Below, piece by piece: positions 20,191 through 29,119 of a DNA stretch of 64,000 bases. The notes beneath the pieces were generated by a model. That model saw nothing but the letters and a program-made list of their open reading frames with translations. It had not been told where the DNA came from and searched no databases. The DNA comes from an uncultured Dongia sp. (lineage in GTDB: Bacteria > Pseudomonadota > Alphaproteobacteria > Dongiales > Dongiaceae): assembly GCF_936916975.1 (NCBI RefSeq), contig NZ_CAKZGO010000004.1, forward strand, positions 682,001 through 746,000, in the 5' to 3' direction. The translations under genes were made by a program, and so were the position numbers. Position 1 is the first letter of the stretch, and every line of letters begins with the position of its first letter.

Positions 20191-21312
20191 TCAAGGCAGC
20201 TGCTTGAGGCGCCAACCCGCATCGACCACTTCGGGAATGCCGCGCTCGCCTTTGGCGGCGGCGGTGAAATGGGCTTTGGCCCCCTTCACGTCCTTTTTCA
20301 GCAACGCCGCTTCGCCGAGATAATAATGCGCCTCGGCATCCAGCCGGCGGGTGATCCCCTTGTCACTGACCGCGGTGATCGACAGCAGATCCTGGTCCGT
20401 CATCTGGCCGGCGAGCGTGGTCAGCACCGGCGCCGGCCATTGATCGGGGGCGAGCTTCGCCATCGCCTCGGTCAGGATCTCCGGGTGGATTTTACTCTTG
20501 CCGTCGCCCACACCCTGGCCCCCACTGAGATAGCGACGCAGAGCGGCATAAGGATTGTCGGCGCGCAAACTCTGCGCCTCGGCGAAATCCTTGGCTGCCG
20601 CCTTGAAATCCCCTTTGAGGAACCCGGCACGGCCGCGGTTGTAGAAGGCCGCCGCGGCCTTCGGATCAAGCTTGATAAGGGCGGAAAAATCCGCCGCCGC
20701 TTTGTCGAACTGACCCAGCCGCAAATAAAGCCCACCGCGATCCATCAGCGCATCGACGTCGTCCTTCACCGCCGCCAGCAAGGCCGTGAGATCGGCCACC
20801 GCCGGTTCATCCTTGCCCATCGCCGAGCGCGACCACGCGCGGCGATAGAGCGAATCAGGATCGTTCGGCACCAGCTTCAGCAAGGCATCGTAATCAGCAA
20901 TGGCCAGATCATGCCGCTTCATCGCGCCATAGGCCGAGGCCCGCGCATAGAGCACGTCTGCAGCATCCGGCGTCTGCTTGAGCGCCGACGAAAAATCATT
21001 GATGGCGGCGGCAAGCTGGCCACGCTGTCCCTGCGCCCGGCCACGGCGATAGAGGGCAGCGGCCAGCTCTTCACCTTTGAGCTGTCGGCTTTCGATCGCG
21101 GCAGTGCAGCTGATGATCGCCGCCTGGGTATCGGCGGGCTTCAGGCAGGTTTCCAGCAGCGGATTGATCGGCGTCGCCGTCTTCTTCGGCGTCTCGGTCG
21201 CCGTGGTTTCTTCGGCCAAGGTCGGCGTCACCACCGAGATACCCAGAGCCATGATCAACGCGGCGCGGTAGCACCGTGCAAACAGGCGCAAGTTACGCAG
21301 CCTCGCCCGCAT
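20191..21312 (-). CDS. Exported TPR-repeat protein, copy 2
   Basis: A 373-aa protein from ATG 21312; GTG at 21336 would add eight residues. A signal sequence ([20 protein letters not shown]) precedes about six TPR units ([83 protein letters not shown], and so on) and a C-terminal part ([35 protein letters not shown]). That part parallels the smaller TPR protein downstream (SWPRVLAELYLGQA, AEYHVGRAARL), so the two look related. Its start overlaps the 3' end of rlmN by 20 bp, implying co-transcription. The function is not evident; a periplasmic scaffold is likely. Confidence 0.75.
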   Translation of the reverse strand: MRARLRNLRLFARCYRAALIMALGISVVTPTLAEETTATETPKKTATPINPLLETCLKPADTQAAIISCTAAIESRQLKGEELAAALYRRGRAQGQRGQLAAAINDFSSALKQTPDAADVLYARASAYGAMKRHDLAIADYDALLKLVPNDPDSLYRRAWSRSAMGKDEPAVADLTALLAAVKDDVDALMDRGGLYLRLGQFDKAAADFSALIKLDPKAAAAFYNRGRAGFLKGDFKAAAKDFAEAQSLRADNPYAALRRYLSGGQGVGDGKSKIHPEILTEAMAKLAPDQWPAPVLTTLAGQMTDQDLLSITAVSDKGITRRLDAEAHYYLGEAALLKKDVKGAKAHFTAAAKGERGIPEVVDAGWRLKQLP

Positions 21313-22453
21313 TGGTTTCTGCAGAAGCTTTGTCACGGTCAGAGCGCCGCTGCTTGACGCTGTCGCTCTTCAACTGGCCGCAGGCCGCCATGATGTCTTC
21401 GCCCCGCGGCGTGCGCACCGGGCTGGAATAGCCAGCATCGAAAATGATGTCGGAGAAGTCGCGGATCGAGGCCGGCGTCGAGCGCTCGAATGGCGCGCCA
21501 GGCCAGGGATTGAACGGGATGAGGTTGACCTTGGCCGGCACTTTGGAAATCAACTTCACCAGCGCCCGCGCATCGGCGGCACTGTCATTGACGCCTTTCA
21601 GCATGACATATTCGAACGTGATGCGCCGCGCATTGGAAAGGCCCGGATAATTTTCCAGCGCCTTCATCAATTCCTTCAGCGGATATTTTTTGTTGATCGG
21701 CACGATCTGATCGCGCAGCTCGTCATTGACCGCATGCAGCGAGACGGCAAGATTGACGCCGAGCTCAGCGCCGCAGCGCTCGATCATCGGCACGACGCCG
21801 GCGGTCGACAAGGTGATGCGGCGCTTCGAAATGGCAATGCCCTCGCCATCCATGACGATCTTCAATGCTTTCGCCACCGCATCGAAATTATAGAGCGGCT
21901 CGCCCATGCCCATCATGACGATGTTGGAGAGCAGGCGGCCATCCTTCGGGCTCGGCCATTCGCCCAGATGATCGCGCGCCATCATCACCTGGCCGACGAT
22001 TTCATCGGCGTCGAGGTTGCGCACCAGGCGCTGCGTACCCGTGTGGCAGAACTTGCAGGTCAGCGTGCAGCCGACCTGGGAGGAAACGCACAGCGTGCCG
22101 CGGTCTTCCTCCGGAATATGCACCGTCTCGACCTGCTGGTTGTCACGCAGATTGAGCAGCCATTTATGCGTCCCGTCCTTGGAGGCGAGATTGACCGCAA
22201 TGCCCGGTCGGCCGACGAAGAACTGCTGTTCGAGACGAACGCGGAATTCCTTCGACAGATTGAGCATCTGCGAGAAGTCGCGCTCGCCACGGTGATAGAG
22301 CCAATGCCAGAGCTGGCGCGCGCGGAATTTGGGCTCGCCCACTTCCAGCATCAAGGCTTCGAGCTCGGCGCGATCCAGGCCGATGAGGTCGCGCCGTCCG
22401 CTCGCGTCAATCGACGGCGGGGCAAAGGAGGCGGCATGTTTCTCAGTACTCAT
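21293..22453 (-). CDS. rlmN: Dual-specificity 23S rRNA/tRNA adenine-C2 methyltransferase
   Basis: A radical-SAM enzyme that methylates C2 of A2503 in 23S rRNA and A37 in some tRNAs. It is 386 aa. The Fe-S ligands are C129, C133 and C136 in [15 protein letters not shown]. The methyl-carrying cysteine is C358 in [28 protein letters not shown] and [23 protein letters not shown] are also family signatures. The C-terminal 25-30 residues are a charged tail beyond the core. The following TPR gene starts inside its 3' end. Confidence 0.97.
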   Translation of the reverse strand: MSTEKHAASFAPPSIDASGRRDLIGLDRAELEALMLEVGEPKFRARQLWHWLYHRGERDFSQMLNLSKEFRVRLEQQFFVGRPGIAVNLASKDGTHKWLLNLRDNQQVETVHIPEEDRGTLCVSSQVGCTLTCKFCHTGTQRLVRNLDADEIVGQVMMARDHLGEWPSPKDGRLLSNIVMMGMGEPLYNFDAVAKALKIVMDGEGIAISKRRITLSTAGVVPMIERCGAELGVNLAVSLHAVNDELRDQIVPINKKYPLKELMKALENYPGLSNARRITFEYVMLKGVNDSAADARALVKLISKVPAKVNLIPFNPWPGAPFERSTPASIRDFSDIIFDAGYSSPVRTPRGEDIMAACGQLKSDSVKQRRSDRDKASAETNAGEAA

Positions 22454-22470
22454 CGTAGCGGATATCCGAT

Positions 22471-22515
22471 CGTTAGCTCGTGCAGTCGTTAGCTCGTGCG
22501 GTCTCTAGCTCGTAC
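22471..22515. repeat. 16-bp tandem repeat spanning the stop of the IalB-like gene
   Basis: Three near-identical 16-bp units: cgttagctcgtgc at 22471-22483, the same 13 bases at 22487-22499, and tctctagctcgtac at 22502-22515. Read on the minus strand, each unit restates the last codons and stop of the IalB-like gene (Cys-Thr-Ser-stop). It occupies most of the 51 bp between that gene and rlmN. Confidence 0.85.
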
Positions 22516-23050
22516 AGGCCTTGCTCATGGTTCGATAGGCCTTGGTGAAGCCGGACAGGTCATAGGTGTCCTGCACCTTGAGGCCGGTCGTCGTGGTCGC
22601 GGTGACGATCATCTGGTTCGACTTGCGCATCGCCTGCACCAGCGCCTTGTCATTGGCATGGGTCTTGGCCCAGGCGCGATCCTGTTCCAGCTCAGTGAAC
22701 TTGAAGGTGAAGCCGCCGATCTTGACGATGACCGGGGTCTTCGCCGCGGGTTCGAAGCCCAGCACGACCGAAACCTGGTCGAGGGCGCCGATCTCCGGGA
22801 AGTGAGTGACCAACGCCGCCACCTGTCCGCGATCCTTGATATTGCCCTGCTTGGTGACCGGGAGGCTCATCGCGTAGCAGGTGCGGTTGCCGTCGGCATT
22901 CACGGTCATCGCCCGCCACTTCTTGAAGGCGCCGAGATTCTTCGGCGTCTCGGCATATGCCGGTGCCATGGCAGCAGCCAGGACAACCAGGCTCAGCAGC
23001 AGCTTGCGGACGATAGCAATCGGGTCCTGACGCACGGCAGTGAGGTGCAT
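22505..23050 (-). CDS. Invasion-associated locus B (IalB) family protein
   Basis: A 181-aa exported protein. The ATG at 23050 is preceded by aaggatttgctc, which I prefer to the TTG two codons upstream. A signal peptide (IVRKLLLSLVVLAAAMAPAYA) is followed by the IalB core: FKKWRAMTVNADGNRTCYAMSLP (the W-x-CY-P motif), then a beta-rich region and a closing YDLSGFTKAYRTMSKAC, where two cysteines probably form a disulfide. Members are common in Alphaproteobacteria; the name comes from Bartonella, and in free-living species the function is unknown. It is upstream of rlmN on the same strand. Confidence 0.8.
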   Translation of the reverse strand: MHLTAVRQDPIAIVRKLLLSLVVLAAAMAPAYAETPKNLGAFKKWRAMTVNADGNRTCYAMSLPVTKQGNIKDRGQVAALVTHFPEIGALDQVSVVLGFEPAAKTPVIVKIGGFTFKFTELEQDRAWAKTHANDKALVQAMRKSNQMIVTATTTTGLKVQDTYDLSGFTKAYRTMSKACTS

Positions 23051-23202
23051 GAGCAAATCCTTGGGGAAGCCAGTTCATCCAGCAGGCGCCCCTCCAAAGT
23101 CTGGGATCAGGGCGCGGCTAAGCCGGTCGTCATAGCAAGAACTGTGGTGATAGCAAGGATTGGCGCGAAAATCCACCCAAAGGCGATGGGAACGCCTGTG
23201 GA

Positions 23203-23775
23203 TCAATCAGAATTGTTTTGTTTTTTCAGTTGTTTCTGCTTCCACACGGGCAGGCCGCGCTTATGTGCCGCAAGCGCCTTGGTGGGGCCGCCCACCCGCA
23301 CCGGCCGTTCGGCAAAGCGCCCCAGGCTGATCATCCGGTCATACATGACGATGGCGCCCGCCACCGACAAATTGACGCAGAACCGGGTCGGAATCTTGAT
23401 GATGAAGTCGCACCGCGCCTGCATCGCAGGGCTGAGCGAATCCTTTTCCGCCCCCAGCACATAGATGGCGGCCGGCGGGTGGGTGAAGGTCGGCAGATCG
23501 ACCGCATCCTCGGTGATCTCGATGCCGACGATCCGGCAGCCCAAGGGCGGGCTGAACGAGGCGACGTCGGGATAGACCTGGACCGGCATGCTGTCGAAGG
23601 CCACCGAGGTGTCAGAAGCGAGTACGTCGCGCACGTTGAAGCAGGCGCCGATGGTGAAGCAGAAGCTGGCATGGAAGGCATGGGCCGTGCGCAGGACGGC
23701 GCCCAGATTCATCGGCTTCGAGATACCCTCGACGCCGATGCCGAAATAGCCGCGATTGACCGGATTTGTGCTCAT
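23203..23775 (-). CDS. SpoU/TrmH-family RNA methyltransferase
   Basis: A 190-aa SPOUT-class methyltransferase with the three SpoU motifs: GISKPMNLGAVLRTAHAF (motif 1), AIYVLGAEKDSLSP (motif 2) and IKIPTRFCVNLSVAGAIVMYDR (motif 3), which forms the knotted SAM site. The usual IP-x-x-G-x-x-S-LNVS pattern is here IPTRFCVNLSVA. The tail is Lys/Gln/Asn-rich (WKQKQLKKQNNSD). A good Shine-Dalgarno (caaggacggcag) precedes the ATG. The target could be a tRNA ribose or rRNA; the sequence does not decide. Confidence 0.87.
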   Translation of the reverse strand: MSTNPVNRGYFGIGVEGISKPMNLGAVLRTAHAFHASFCFTIGACFNVRDVLASDTSVAFDSMPVQVYPDVASFSPPLGCRIVGIEITEDAVDLPTFTHPPAAIYVLGAEKDSLSPAMQARCDFIIKIPTRFCVNLSVAGAIVMYDRMISLGRFAERPVRVGGPTKALAAHKRGLPVWKQKQLKKQNNSD

Positions 23776-23828
23776 CTGCCGTCCTTGGCCGTTACGCGCG
23801 GCAAATTAGCGAAGCACTTCCCGAAAAG

Positions 23829-24698
23829 CTAGCTGGCCGCAACCGGTGTCCGCGCGGCCCGGCTGGCGAAGGCCAGGCCGCACAGTACCGTGACACCGCC
23901 CAGCACGGCGATGCGGCTCGGCGTTTCCGACAGCAGGAAGAAGGCAATCACCGTCGCGATCACCGGCTGGCCGTAGCCGAGGATGGCGGCGACACTCGCT
24001 GAAATGCGCGTCAGGCCGATATTCATCAACAGATATCCGGCAAAGGTGAGGATGCCATAGAGCGCCACAAAGCCCCATTCCGCTTGTGTTTTCGGCACAC
24101 CATGCGATTCCCAGAACAGCAGCGGCACCGAGAAAATGCCGGCGCTGAGCAATTCCCAGAACGTCACCGCCTTCACATCATAGCCGCGGCAGGAGCGCGC
24201 CGTGATCAGCAGGCAGCCGGCATAAAAGAACGCTGCCGCCAAGGCTAGGAGGTTGCCCGTGGTACTCGATTGCCCGCTGCCGAGTTCTCCAAAACTAGGC
24301 CCGGCCGTCATCAGCGCCACCCCGGCAAAGGCGATGAGCCCGCCTGCCACCAGATGCCAACCCATCGGCCGCTTGAGGAAGAGCGTCTCCACACCCGCCA
24401 CCAGCAGCGGATAGAGCATCACCAGGAGTGCTGCCTCCATCACCGTCGTGGTCATGATGGCGATGTTCCACAGCACCAGATCGGCCGCCAACAGAAAGCC
24501 CGCGAACGCCACAGCGAGCAGCACGCGCGGCGGCAGCTTGACCGCACCGCGCGCAAAGGCCAGCGACAGGATTGCTGCCGCCAATAGCCGCCAGCAGGCG
24601 GTCGAGGCAGGATCCAGCGGGCTCAAGCGGACCAGGATCGGGCTGAAGCCGGACAGGAAGATGCCGGCGAACAGCGCCAGCAAAGCGGGATGAGGCAT
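23829..24698 (-). CDS. EamA/DMT-family metabolite transporter
   Basis: A 289-aa inner-membrane protein with ten predicted transmembrane helices in two EamA repeats (first from LLALFAGIFLSGFSPILVRLSP, second from NLLALAAAFFYAGCLLITARS). This is the drug/metabolite transporter superfamily of small-molecule exporters. I set the start at 24698 (MPHPALLALFAG) because the longer frame adds a non-hydrophobic tail that crosses the promoter. It diverges from a CGNR-type regulator across 70 AT-rich bases holding a palindrome, so it is probably that regulator's target. The substrate is unknown. Confidence 0.88.
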   Translation of the reverse strand: MPHPALLALFAGIFLSGFSPILVRLSPLDPASTACWRLLAAAILSLAFARGAVKLPPRVLLAVAFAGFLLAADLVLWNIAIMTTTVMEAALLVMLYPLLVAGVETLFLKRPMGWHLVAGGLIAFAGVALMTAGPSFGELGSGQSSTTGNLLALAAAFFYAGCLLITARSCRGYDVKAVTFWELLSAGIFSVPLLFWESHGVPKTQAEWGFVALYGILTFAGYLLMNIGLTRISASVAAILGYGQPVIATVIAFFLLSETPSRIAVLGGVTVLCGLAFASRAARTPVAAS

Positions 24699-24723
24699 GT
24701 GACACCAGTTAAATCTTATTTGA

Positions 24724-24753
24724 TGGTTACAGTGTAGTTTGCTATCGTAACCA
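24724..24753. promoter_or_regulatory. Palindromic operator candidate between EamA and CGNR genes
   Basis: A perfect 7-bp inverted repeat, tggttac (24724-24730) and gtaacca (24747-24753), separated by 16 bp, lies in the only AT-rich stretch between the divergent starts. The spacing places the half-sites about two helical turns apart, as for a dimeric regulator. The CGNR protein encoded immediately to the right is the obvious candidate to bind it. Confidence 0.5.
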
Positions 24754-24768
24754 GTCAATTGAGTTTTA

Positions 24769-25353
24769 ATGGTGACAGTTGTGAGCCAGATCGACAGCAC
24801 CGTGGTCCGGGTTCCGCGCTCAGAATTTGTGGCGGGCCGGCTGAGCCTCGCCTTCTGCAACACCGTGGCCCTGCCCGATGCCGCCGATCGGCTGAGCGAC
24901 CCGGAAAACCTCGCCGGCTGGGCACAGCGCGCCGGTTATCCCCTCGGTATTCTGCCCAATCGCCCTGATTTCGAGGGATTCCGAGCCCTCCGTGCCCATC
25001 TGCGGGCGATTTTCGAGGCCCTCACCGACGAAATCCCCCCTCCGCAGGCCTCTCTCGATGTTTTGGGGCAAATAAATGGGCCATTACAGCTGGTCTGGAA
25101 CAACCGCGCCGGCCGCGCGACCCCGTTTATCACCGGCGACGATCTCGCAAGGCTGCGCCAGGCGATCGTGGCAGACGCCATATCGATTCTGACCGGTGAT
25201 AGCCTGGATCGCCTCAAGCGTTGCCCAGCGGATGATTGCCGCTGGTTCTTCCTCGACACCAGCCGCAATGGGACAAGGCGATGGTGCGCCATGGCGGATT
25301 GCGGGACCAAGGACAAGGTGCGGCAATTCCGGGCTCGCCAGGCAGCTTTTTAG
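24769..25353 (+). CDS. CGNR zinc-finger (ABATE-domain) regulator
   Basis: A 194-aa protein. The N-terminal ABATE domain (VAGRLSLAFCNTVALPDAADRLSDP onward) is followed by a C-terminal zinc finger, KRCPADDCRWFFLDTSRNGTRRWC then MADCGTK, with four cysteines placed as in CGNR proteins. The name-giving CGNR is CGTK here, a modest departure. Such proteins are thought to be stress-responsive transcription regulators. GTG at 24781 is an alternative start. It is divergent from the EamA exporter with a shared palindrome, so a regulator-exporter pair is likely. The asparaginase gene follows 71 bp downstream. Confidence 0.83.
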   Translation: MVTVVSQIDSTVVRVPRSEFVAGRLSLAFCNTVALPDAADRLSDPENLAGWAQRAGYPLGILPNRPDFEGFRALRAHLRAIFEALTDEIPPPQASLDVLGQINGPLQLVWNNRAGRATPFITGDDLARLRQAIVADAISILTGDSLDRLKRCPADDCRWFFLDTSRNGTRRWCAMADCGTKDKVRQFRARQAAF

Positions 25354-25424
25354 GGCTGTTGCCAGCCTCCCCGGAGAGGGGCATTGTGCGCGCCGCACAC
25401 CCCTTTTGGGACGAGGTTTTCTCT

Positions 25425-26492
25425 GTGAATGATTTGCATTCTCACCTAAAAAGCCATGCCGAACTGCCCCAGAATGGCAGCCCGATCCTGGTCGAAATCT
25501 GGCGTGGCGGCATGGTCGAAAGCCGCCACCGGGCCATCGCCGCGGTGGTCGATTCCGACGGCCATGTGGTGAAAGCCTGGGGCGATATCGAGACGCCGAT
25601 CTATGGCCGCTCATCGATCAAGCCGCTGCTCGCCATCCCGCTGGTGGAATCCGGTGCCGCCGACAAATTCGGCCTGACCGAGCGCGAAATCGCGCTGGCC
25701 TGCGCCTCCCATAGCGGCGAGCCGGGGCATGTGAGTGCCGTCAACGCCTGGCTGGCGAAGATCGGCCTCTCGGCTGACGACCTCGAATGCGGCCCGCAAT
25801 ATCCCTCCTACGAACCGGCGCTGCACGACATGGTGCGGAACGGCGTGACACCGACCCGGTCGCACAACAATTGCTCCGGCAAGCATACCGGCTTCCTGTC
25901 GACCGCCGTGCATCTGGGTGAAAAAACCAAAGGCTATATCCAGTACGAGCACAGCGTGCAGCAGCGTCTGCTGGGCATTCTGGAACAGATGTGTGGGCAG
26001 GATCTCTCGCATGTCCCGCGCGGCATCGACGGCTGCGGCATTCCCACCATCGCCATCCCCGTGGGCTATCACGCACTCGCCATGGCAAAGATGGCGGATC
26101 CGAAGGATCTCTCGCCCACGCGGGCCGCGGCCTGCGCGCGCATCCTGACCGCGATGTCCCACGAACCGTGGTATGTCGCGGGGACCGGCCGCTTCTGCAC
26201 CGATGTCATGAAGGTCACCGGCACCAAGGCCGCGATCAAGACCGGCGCCGAAGGCGTCTATATGGGTTCGCTGCCGGAACTGGGTCTCGGCCTCTGCATC
26301 AAGGTCGAGGATGGCAACAGCCGCGGCGCGGAAGTCGTCATGGGCCAGTTGCTGCGCCATTTCGGCATCATCGATGCGACACAGGCCGAACAGCTGCAGC
26401 AATCCCTGCAGCCGACCCTGCGCAATTGGGCGGGCACTGTCGTCGGCAGCGTGAAGCCGGCGCCGATGTTGAATGAGACCGCGCCGTTTTAG
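25425..26492 (+). CDS. L-asparaginase, rhizobial (AnsA/ReAV-like, PF06089) type
   Basis: A 355-aa asparaginase of the class unrelated to the E. coli enzymes; it hydrolyses asparagine to aspartate and ammonia. The residues described for the Rhizobium etli enzyme are in place: the S-x-x-K pair S63/K66 (YGRSSIKPLL), S95 (CASHSGEPGH), C150 and K153 (NNCSGKHTGF), and D202/C204 (IDGCGIPT), the last being zinc ligands with C150. The open frame extends upstream to 25236 over the CGNR gene. I take GTG 25425 because of the acgagg Shine-Dalgarno and because family homology starts at ILVEIWRGG. No signal peptide is seen, so it is cytoplasmic. Confidence 0.9.
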   Translation: MNDLHSHLKSHAELPQNGSPILVEIWRGGMVESRHRAIAAVVDSDGHVVKAWGDIETPIYGRSSIKPLLAIPLVESGAADKFGLTEREIALACASHSGEPGHVSAVNAWLAKIGLSADDLECGPQYPSYEPALHDMVRNGVTPTRSHNNCSGKHTGFLSTAVHLGEKTKGYIQYEHSVQQRLLGILEQMCGQDLSHVPRGIDGCGIPTIAIPVGYHALAMAKMADPKDLSPTRAAACARILTAMSHEPWYVAGTGRFCTDVMKVTGTKAAIKTGAEGVYMGSLPELGLGLCIKVEDGNSRGAEVVMGQLLRHFGIIDATQAEQLQQSLQPTLRNWAGTVVGSVKPAPMLNETAPF

Positions 26493-26512
26493 ACCGAAAG
26501 CGCCTTACTATG

Positions 26513-26619
26513 TCGTCATCCTCCGCCCATTGCTTTCAAGAAGGGGGCGGAGGACCCACGAGTTTCTTTCTTCAATAGATAGAAACTCGCGGGTGGTACG
26601 CCTTCGCGTACCATGACGA
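26513..26619. repeat. Cloverleaf-like palindromic element (three hairpins in an outer stem)
   Basis: An outer 7-bp stem, tcgtcat (26513-26519) with atgacga (26613-26619), encloses three adjacent hairpins. Hairpin 1 is tcctccgccc (26519-26528) with gggcggagga (26545-26554). Hairpin 2 is 26554-26567 with 26581-26594, a 14-bp stem with one mismatch. Hairpin 3 is ggtacg (26595-26600) with cgtacc (26607-26612). Neighbouring stems share single bases at 26519 and 26554. It fills the gap between the convergent asparaginase and katE genes and could terminate both. The layout is typical of alphaproteobacterial intergenic palindromic repeats. Confidence 0.8.
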
Positions 26620-26641
26620 ATAAGTAAGAAGCGATCCCGAC

Positions 26642-28753
26642 TCAATCCTCAGGGCTACGCAGCGTTTTTTCGCGGGCCCAGATGCGGTGCTTCTTCGCGG
26701 CGGCGATGAAACTCTTCAAGCCGGATGCACCGGACAATGCCACGACGCCTTCATCCTCGGCGAGGCCGGCCTTTTCGACCAGCGGTTCAGCGGCGGTGTT
26801 GTAGCCGATCACCTTGAGGTGGCCGAAGGCGTCGCGCAGCCAATCCACGGCGGCCGCTTCGCCCATCAAGACTTTCGCCCCAGCTGCTGAGGGCGCCATG
26901 ATGACGGCGTCGAACAGGACCGAAGGCCCCGCATAGAGCGCGTGGTCGACTGCGATCTCGCTGCCGTCGCTGCCCTTTATGCCGCTGACCTTGGGCGCCA
27001 CGACGTTGATCACGGCACCTTCTTTCTTGGCGGCCTTGCGCACACCCTCAAGCCAGGCCGCATCGGAGCCCGCCGTCACCAGCACGCCGATCTTGCGGCC
27101 CTGCAGCGTTTCCGGCGCCTTGCCAATGATGCTCAAGGCCGGCGAGGGTTTGAGGTCCTTGGGTTTCTGGAACGCCGTCACCAGGCTGGGATCGATCGGC
27201 ATACCGAGCGCTGCCGAAACCTTTGCCGCCAGATCGCGGTGAATGATGGAAAGATGCGCCAGCATGCGGCTGCGGATGGCCGGACGCGACACCTTGCCGA
27301 GCTCGAAGGCGAAGGCGCCGGCGATATGGTCGCGTTCCGGCGGCGTGTTGGAAACCCAGAACTGGCGCGCCTGGCTGTAGTGATCGCCGAAGCTTTCCGA
27401 GCGCGCGCGCACGCGTTCCGTCTGCCCGGTCGGGAATGGCTGCTTATGGCTTGCAAAACCGTCCGGGCTTTCGCGCGGTGCGTCCGGGTTGATCGTGTTT
27501 GGTTCGTAATTGACCTGGCCCTTCGGCACCATGGTCTGCATGTGGCCGTCGCGCTGCAGATTGCGGAACGGGCAGACCGGCTGGTTGATGGGAATCTGGT
27601 GGAAGTTGGGACCGCCCAGACGGATGAGCTGGGTGTCGAGATAGGAGAACAGGCGCCCCTGCAGCAGCGGGTCGTTGCTGAAATCGATGCCCGGCACGAT
27701 ATGGCCGGGATGGAACGCGACCTGTTCGGTCTCGGCAAAGAAGTTGTCCGGATTGCGATTGAGCGTCATCTTACCGATGATCTCGACCGGCACCAGTTCT
27801 TCCGGGATAAGCTTGGTGGGATCGAGCACATCGAAATCGAACTTCTCTGCGAAAGCCTCGTCGAATACCTGCAGGCCTAGTTCATACTCCGGGAAGTTGC
27901 CGGTATCGATCGCTTCCCAGAGATCGCGGCGGTGGAAATCATTGTCGGCACCAGCGATCTTCACGGCCTCGTCCCAGATCAATGAGAAGGCGCCCAGCAC
28001 CGGGCGCCAATGGAATTTGACGAAGCGTGCCTTACCCTTGGCGTCGATGAGACGGAAGGTGTGGACGCCGAAGCCCTCCATCATGCGGTAGGAGCGTGGA
28101 ATGCCGCGATCCGACATCGCCCACATCAGCATATGCATGCTTTCGGGCATAAGCGAGACGAAGTCCCAGAATGTGTCATGGGCAGACGCCGCCTGAGGGA
28201 AGCCGCGATCCGGCTCCATCTTCACCGAATGGACGAGGTCGGGAAATTTCATCGCATCCTGAATGAAGAAGACCGGGATGTTGTTGCCGACGAGATCGAA
28301 ATTGCCTTCCTGCGTATAAAATTTGACGGCAAAGCCACGCACGTCGCGCGCGGTATCGACCGAGCCAACACCACCCGCCACCGTCGAGAAGCGCACGAAG
28401 ACGCGGGTCTTCAGCTTCGGGTCCTGCAGGAAGCCGGCCTTGGTGAGATGCGCCTGCGATTTATAGACCTGGAACACGCCGTGGGCACCGGAGCCGCGCG
28501 CATGCACGATGCGCTCCGGAATCCGCTCATGGTCGAAATGGGTGATCTTTTCGCGGAGGATGAAATCCTCAAGCAGTGTCGGGCCGCGGTCGCCAACTTT
28601 CAGCGAGTTCTGATTGTCGGAGATGACAGTCCCTTGGTTGGTCGTGAGGCGCGCATCCGCATGCGGTGCCGTTTGGTGGGTTTCGCCCCCGCGGCCAAGA
28701 TTGGATTTTACGGAAGGTGACTTGCTGGCAGGTGGGCGCGCTGACTTGGCCAT
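26642..28753 (-). CDS. katE: Catalase HPII (large-subunit, clade 2)
   Basis: A large-subunit monofunctional haem catalase, 703 aa from ATG 28753 ([11 protein letters not shown]). The in-frame extension upstream is not convincing, and aaggat precedes this ATG. The catalytic histidine is in [17 protein letters not shown], the asparagine in [12 protein letters not shown], and the haem-ligand tyrosine in [15 protein letters not shown]. The C-terminal 150 residues ([18 protein letters not shown], then a DJ-1/GATase-like fold) identify the HPII class. It removes H2O2, often in stationary phase. It is transcribed toward the asparaginase gene and stands alone. Confidence 0.96.
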   Translation of the reverse strand: MAKSARPPASKSPSVKSNLGRGGETHQTAPHADARLTTNQGTVISDNQNSLKVGDRGPTLLEDFILREKITHFDHERIPERIVHARGSGAHGVFQVYKSQAHLTKAGFLQDPKLKTRVFVRFSTVAGGVGSVDTARDVRGFAVKFYTQEGNFDLVGNNIPVFFIQDAMKFPDLVHSVKMEPDRGFPQAASAHDTFWDFVSLMPESMHMLMWAMSDRGIPRSYRMMEGFGVHTFRLIDAKGKARFVKFHWRPVLGAFSLIWDEAVKIAGADNDFHRRDLWEAIDTGNFPEYELGLQVFDEAFAEKFDFDVLDPTKLIPEELVPVEIIGKMTLNRNPDNFFAETEQVAFHPGHIVPGIDFSNDPLLQGRLFSYLDTQLIRLGGPNFHQIPINQPVCPFRNLQRDGHMQTMVPKGQVNYEPNTINPDAPRESPDGFASHKQPFPTGQTERVRARSESFGDHYSQARQFWVSNTPPERDHIAGAFAFELGKVSRPAIRSRMLAHLSIIHRDLAAKVSAALGMPIDPSLVTAFQKPKDLKPSPALSIIGKAPETLQGRKIGVLVTAGSDAAWLEGVRKAAKKEGAVINVVAPKVSGIKGSDGSEIAVDHALYAGPSVLFDAVIMAPSAAGAKVLMGEAAAVDWLRDAFGHLKVIGYNTAAEPLVEKAGLAEDEGVVALSGASGLKSFIAAAKKHRIWAREKTLRSPED

Positions 28754-29119
28754 GGTTCTATCCTTGCTGGGCGTGACTGGAATGCTTCCAATCACGGTCA
28801 ACAAGACGTTGGCGCAGATGTTCCGATTCATCTTTGCGGTCGGACATGTTGCGCTGCGTGGATGAATTGTCGGGGATTAGGGTGAGGATCTTCAGTTGCT
28901 CCCCCTCACCCTGACCCTCTCCCGCGAGGGGAGAGGGAAGAGAACCGCCGGCAATACTCGGTCTTGAACACAGATCTCAGCAGGAATGCGCGGCACTAAC
29001 CCCTCTCCCCTCGCGGGAGAGGGGTTGGGGTGAGGGGGCGGTCGCGAAAGAATAAATCGGTTCGCGTGCTTGTCGCGTGGGTGACATGATGTCCGCCATA
29101 ACCACCCAGGAGCCACGCC
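28754..29119. other. Intergenic region katE / PLP-enzyme gene, holds repeat copy B
   Basis: 366 bp between divergent genes. The central part is the dispersed inverted-repeat element described separately. The left 150 bp must carry the katE promoter and the right 80 bp the promoter of the PLP enzyme. No coding sequence is visible. Confidence 0.55.
28901..29038. repeat. Dispersed inverted-repeat element, copy B
   Basis: Second copy of the element at 18955-19093. The left arm is 28901-28937 and the right arm 29000-29038. The right arm is identical to that of copy A over its 39 bases; the left arm differs by one internal base (ctgaccctct against ctaaccctct). The centre is the same length and partly the same sequence. 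It sits between divergent promoters, so it could affect either. Confidence 0.85.

Noticed and set aside
22471-22515. CRISPR-like array
   Set aside because: Only three 16-bp units with no spacers and no cas genes; it is a tandem duplication of a gene end.
18955-29038. Composite transposon bounded by the two inverted-repeat elements
   Set aside because: The 10 kb between them holds ordinary genes (rlmN, an RNA methyltransferase, katE) with no transposase; the repeats look like independent copies.
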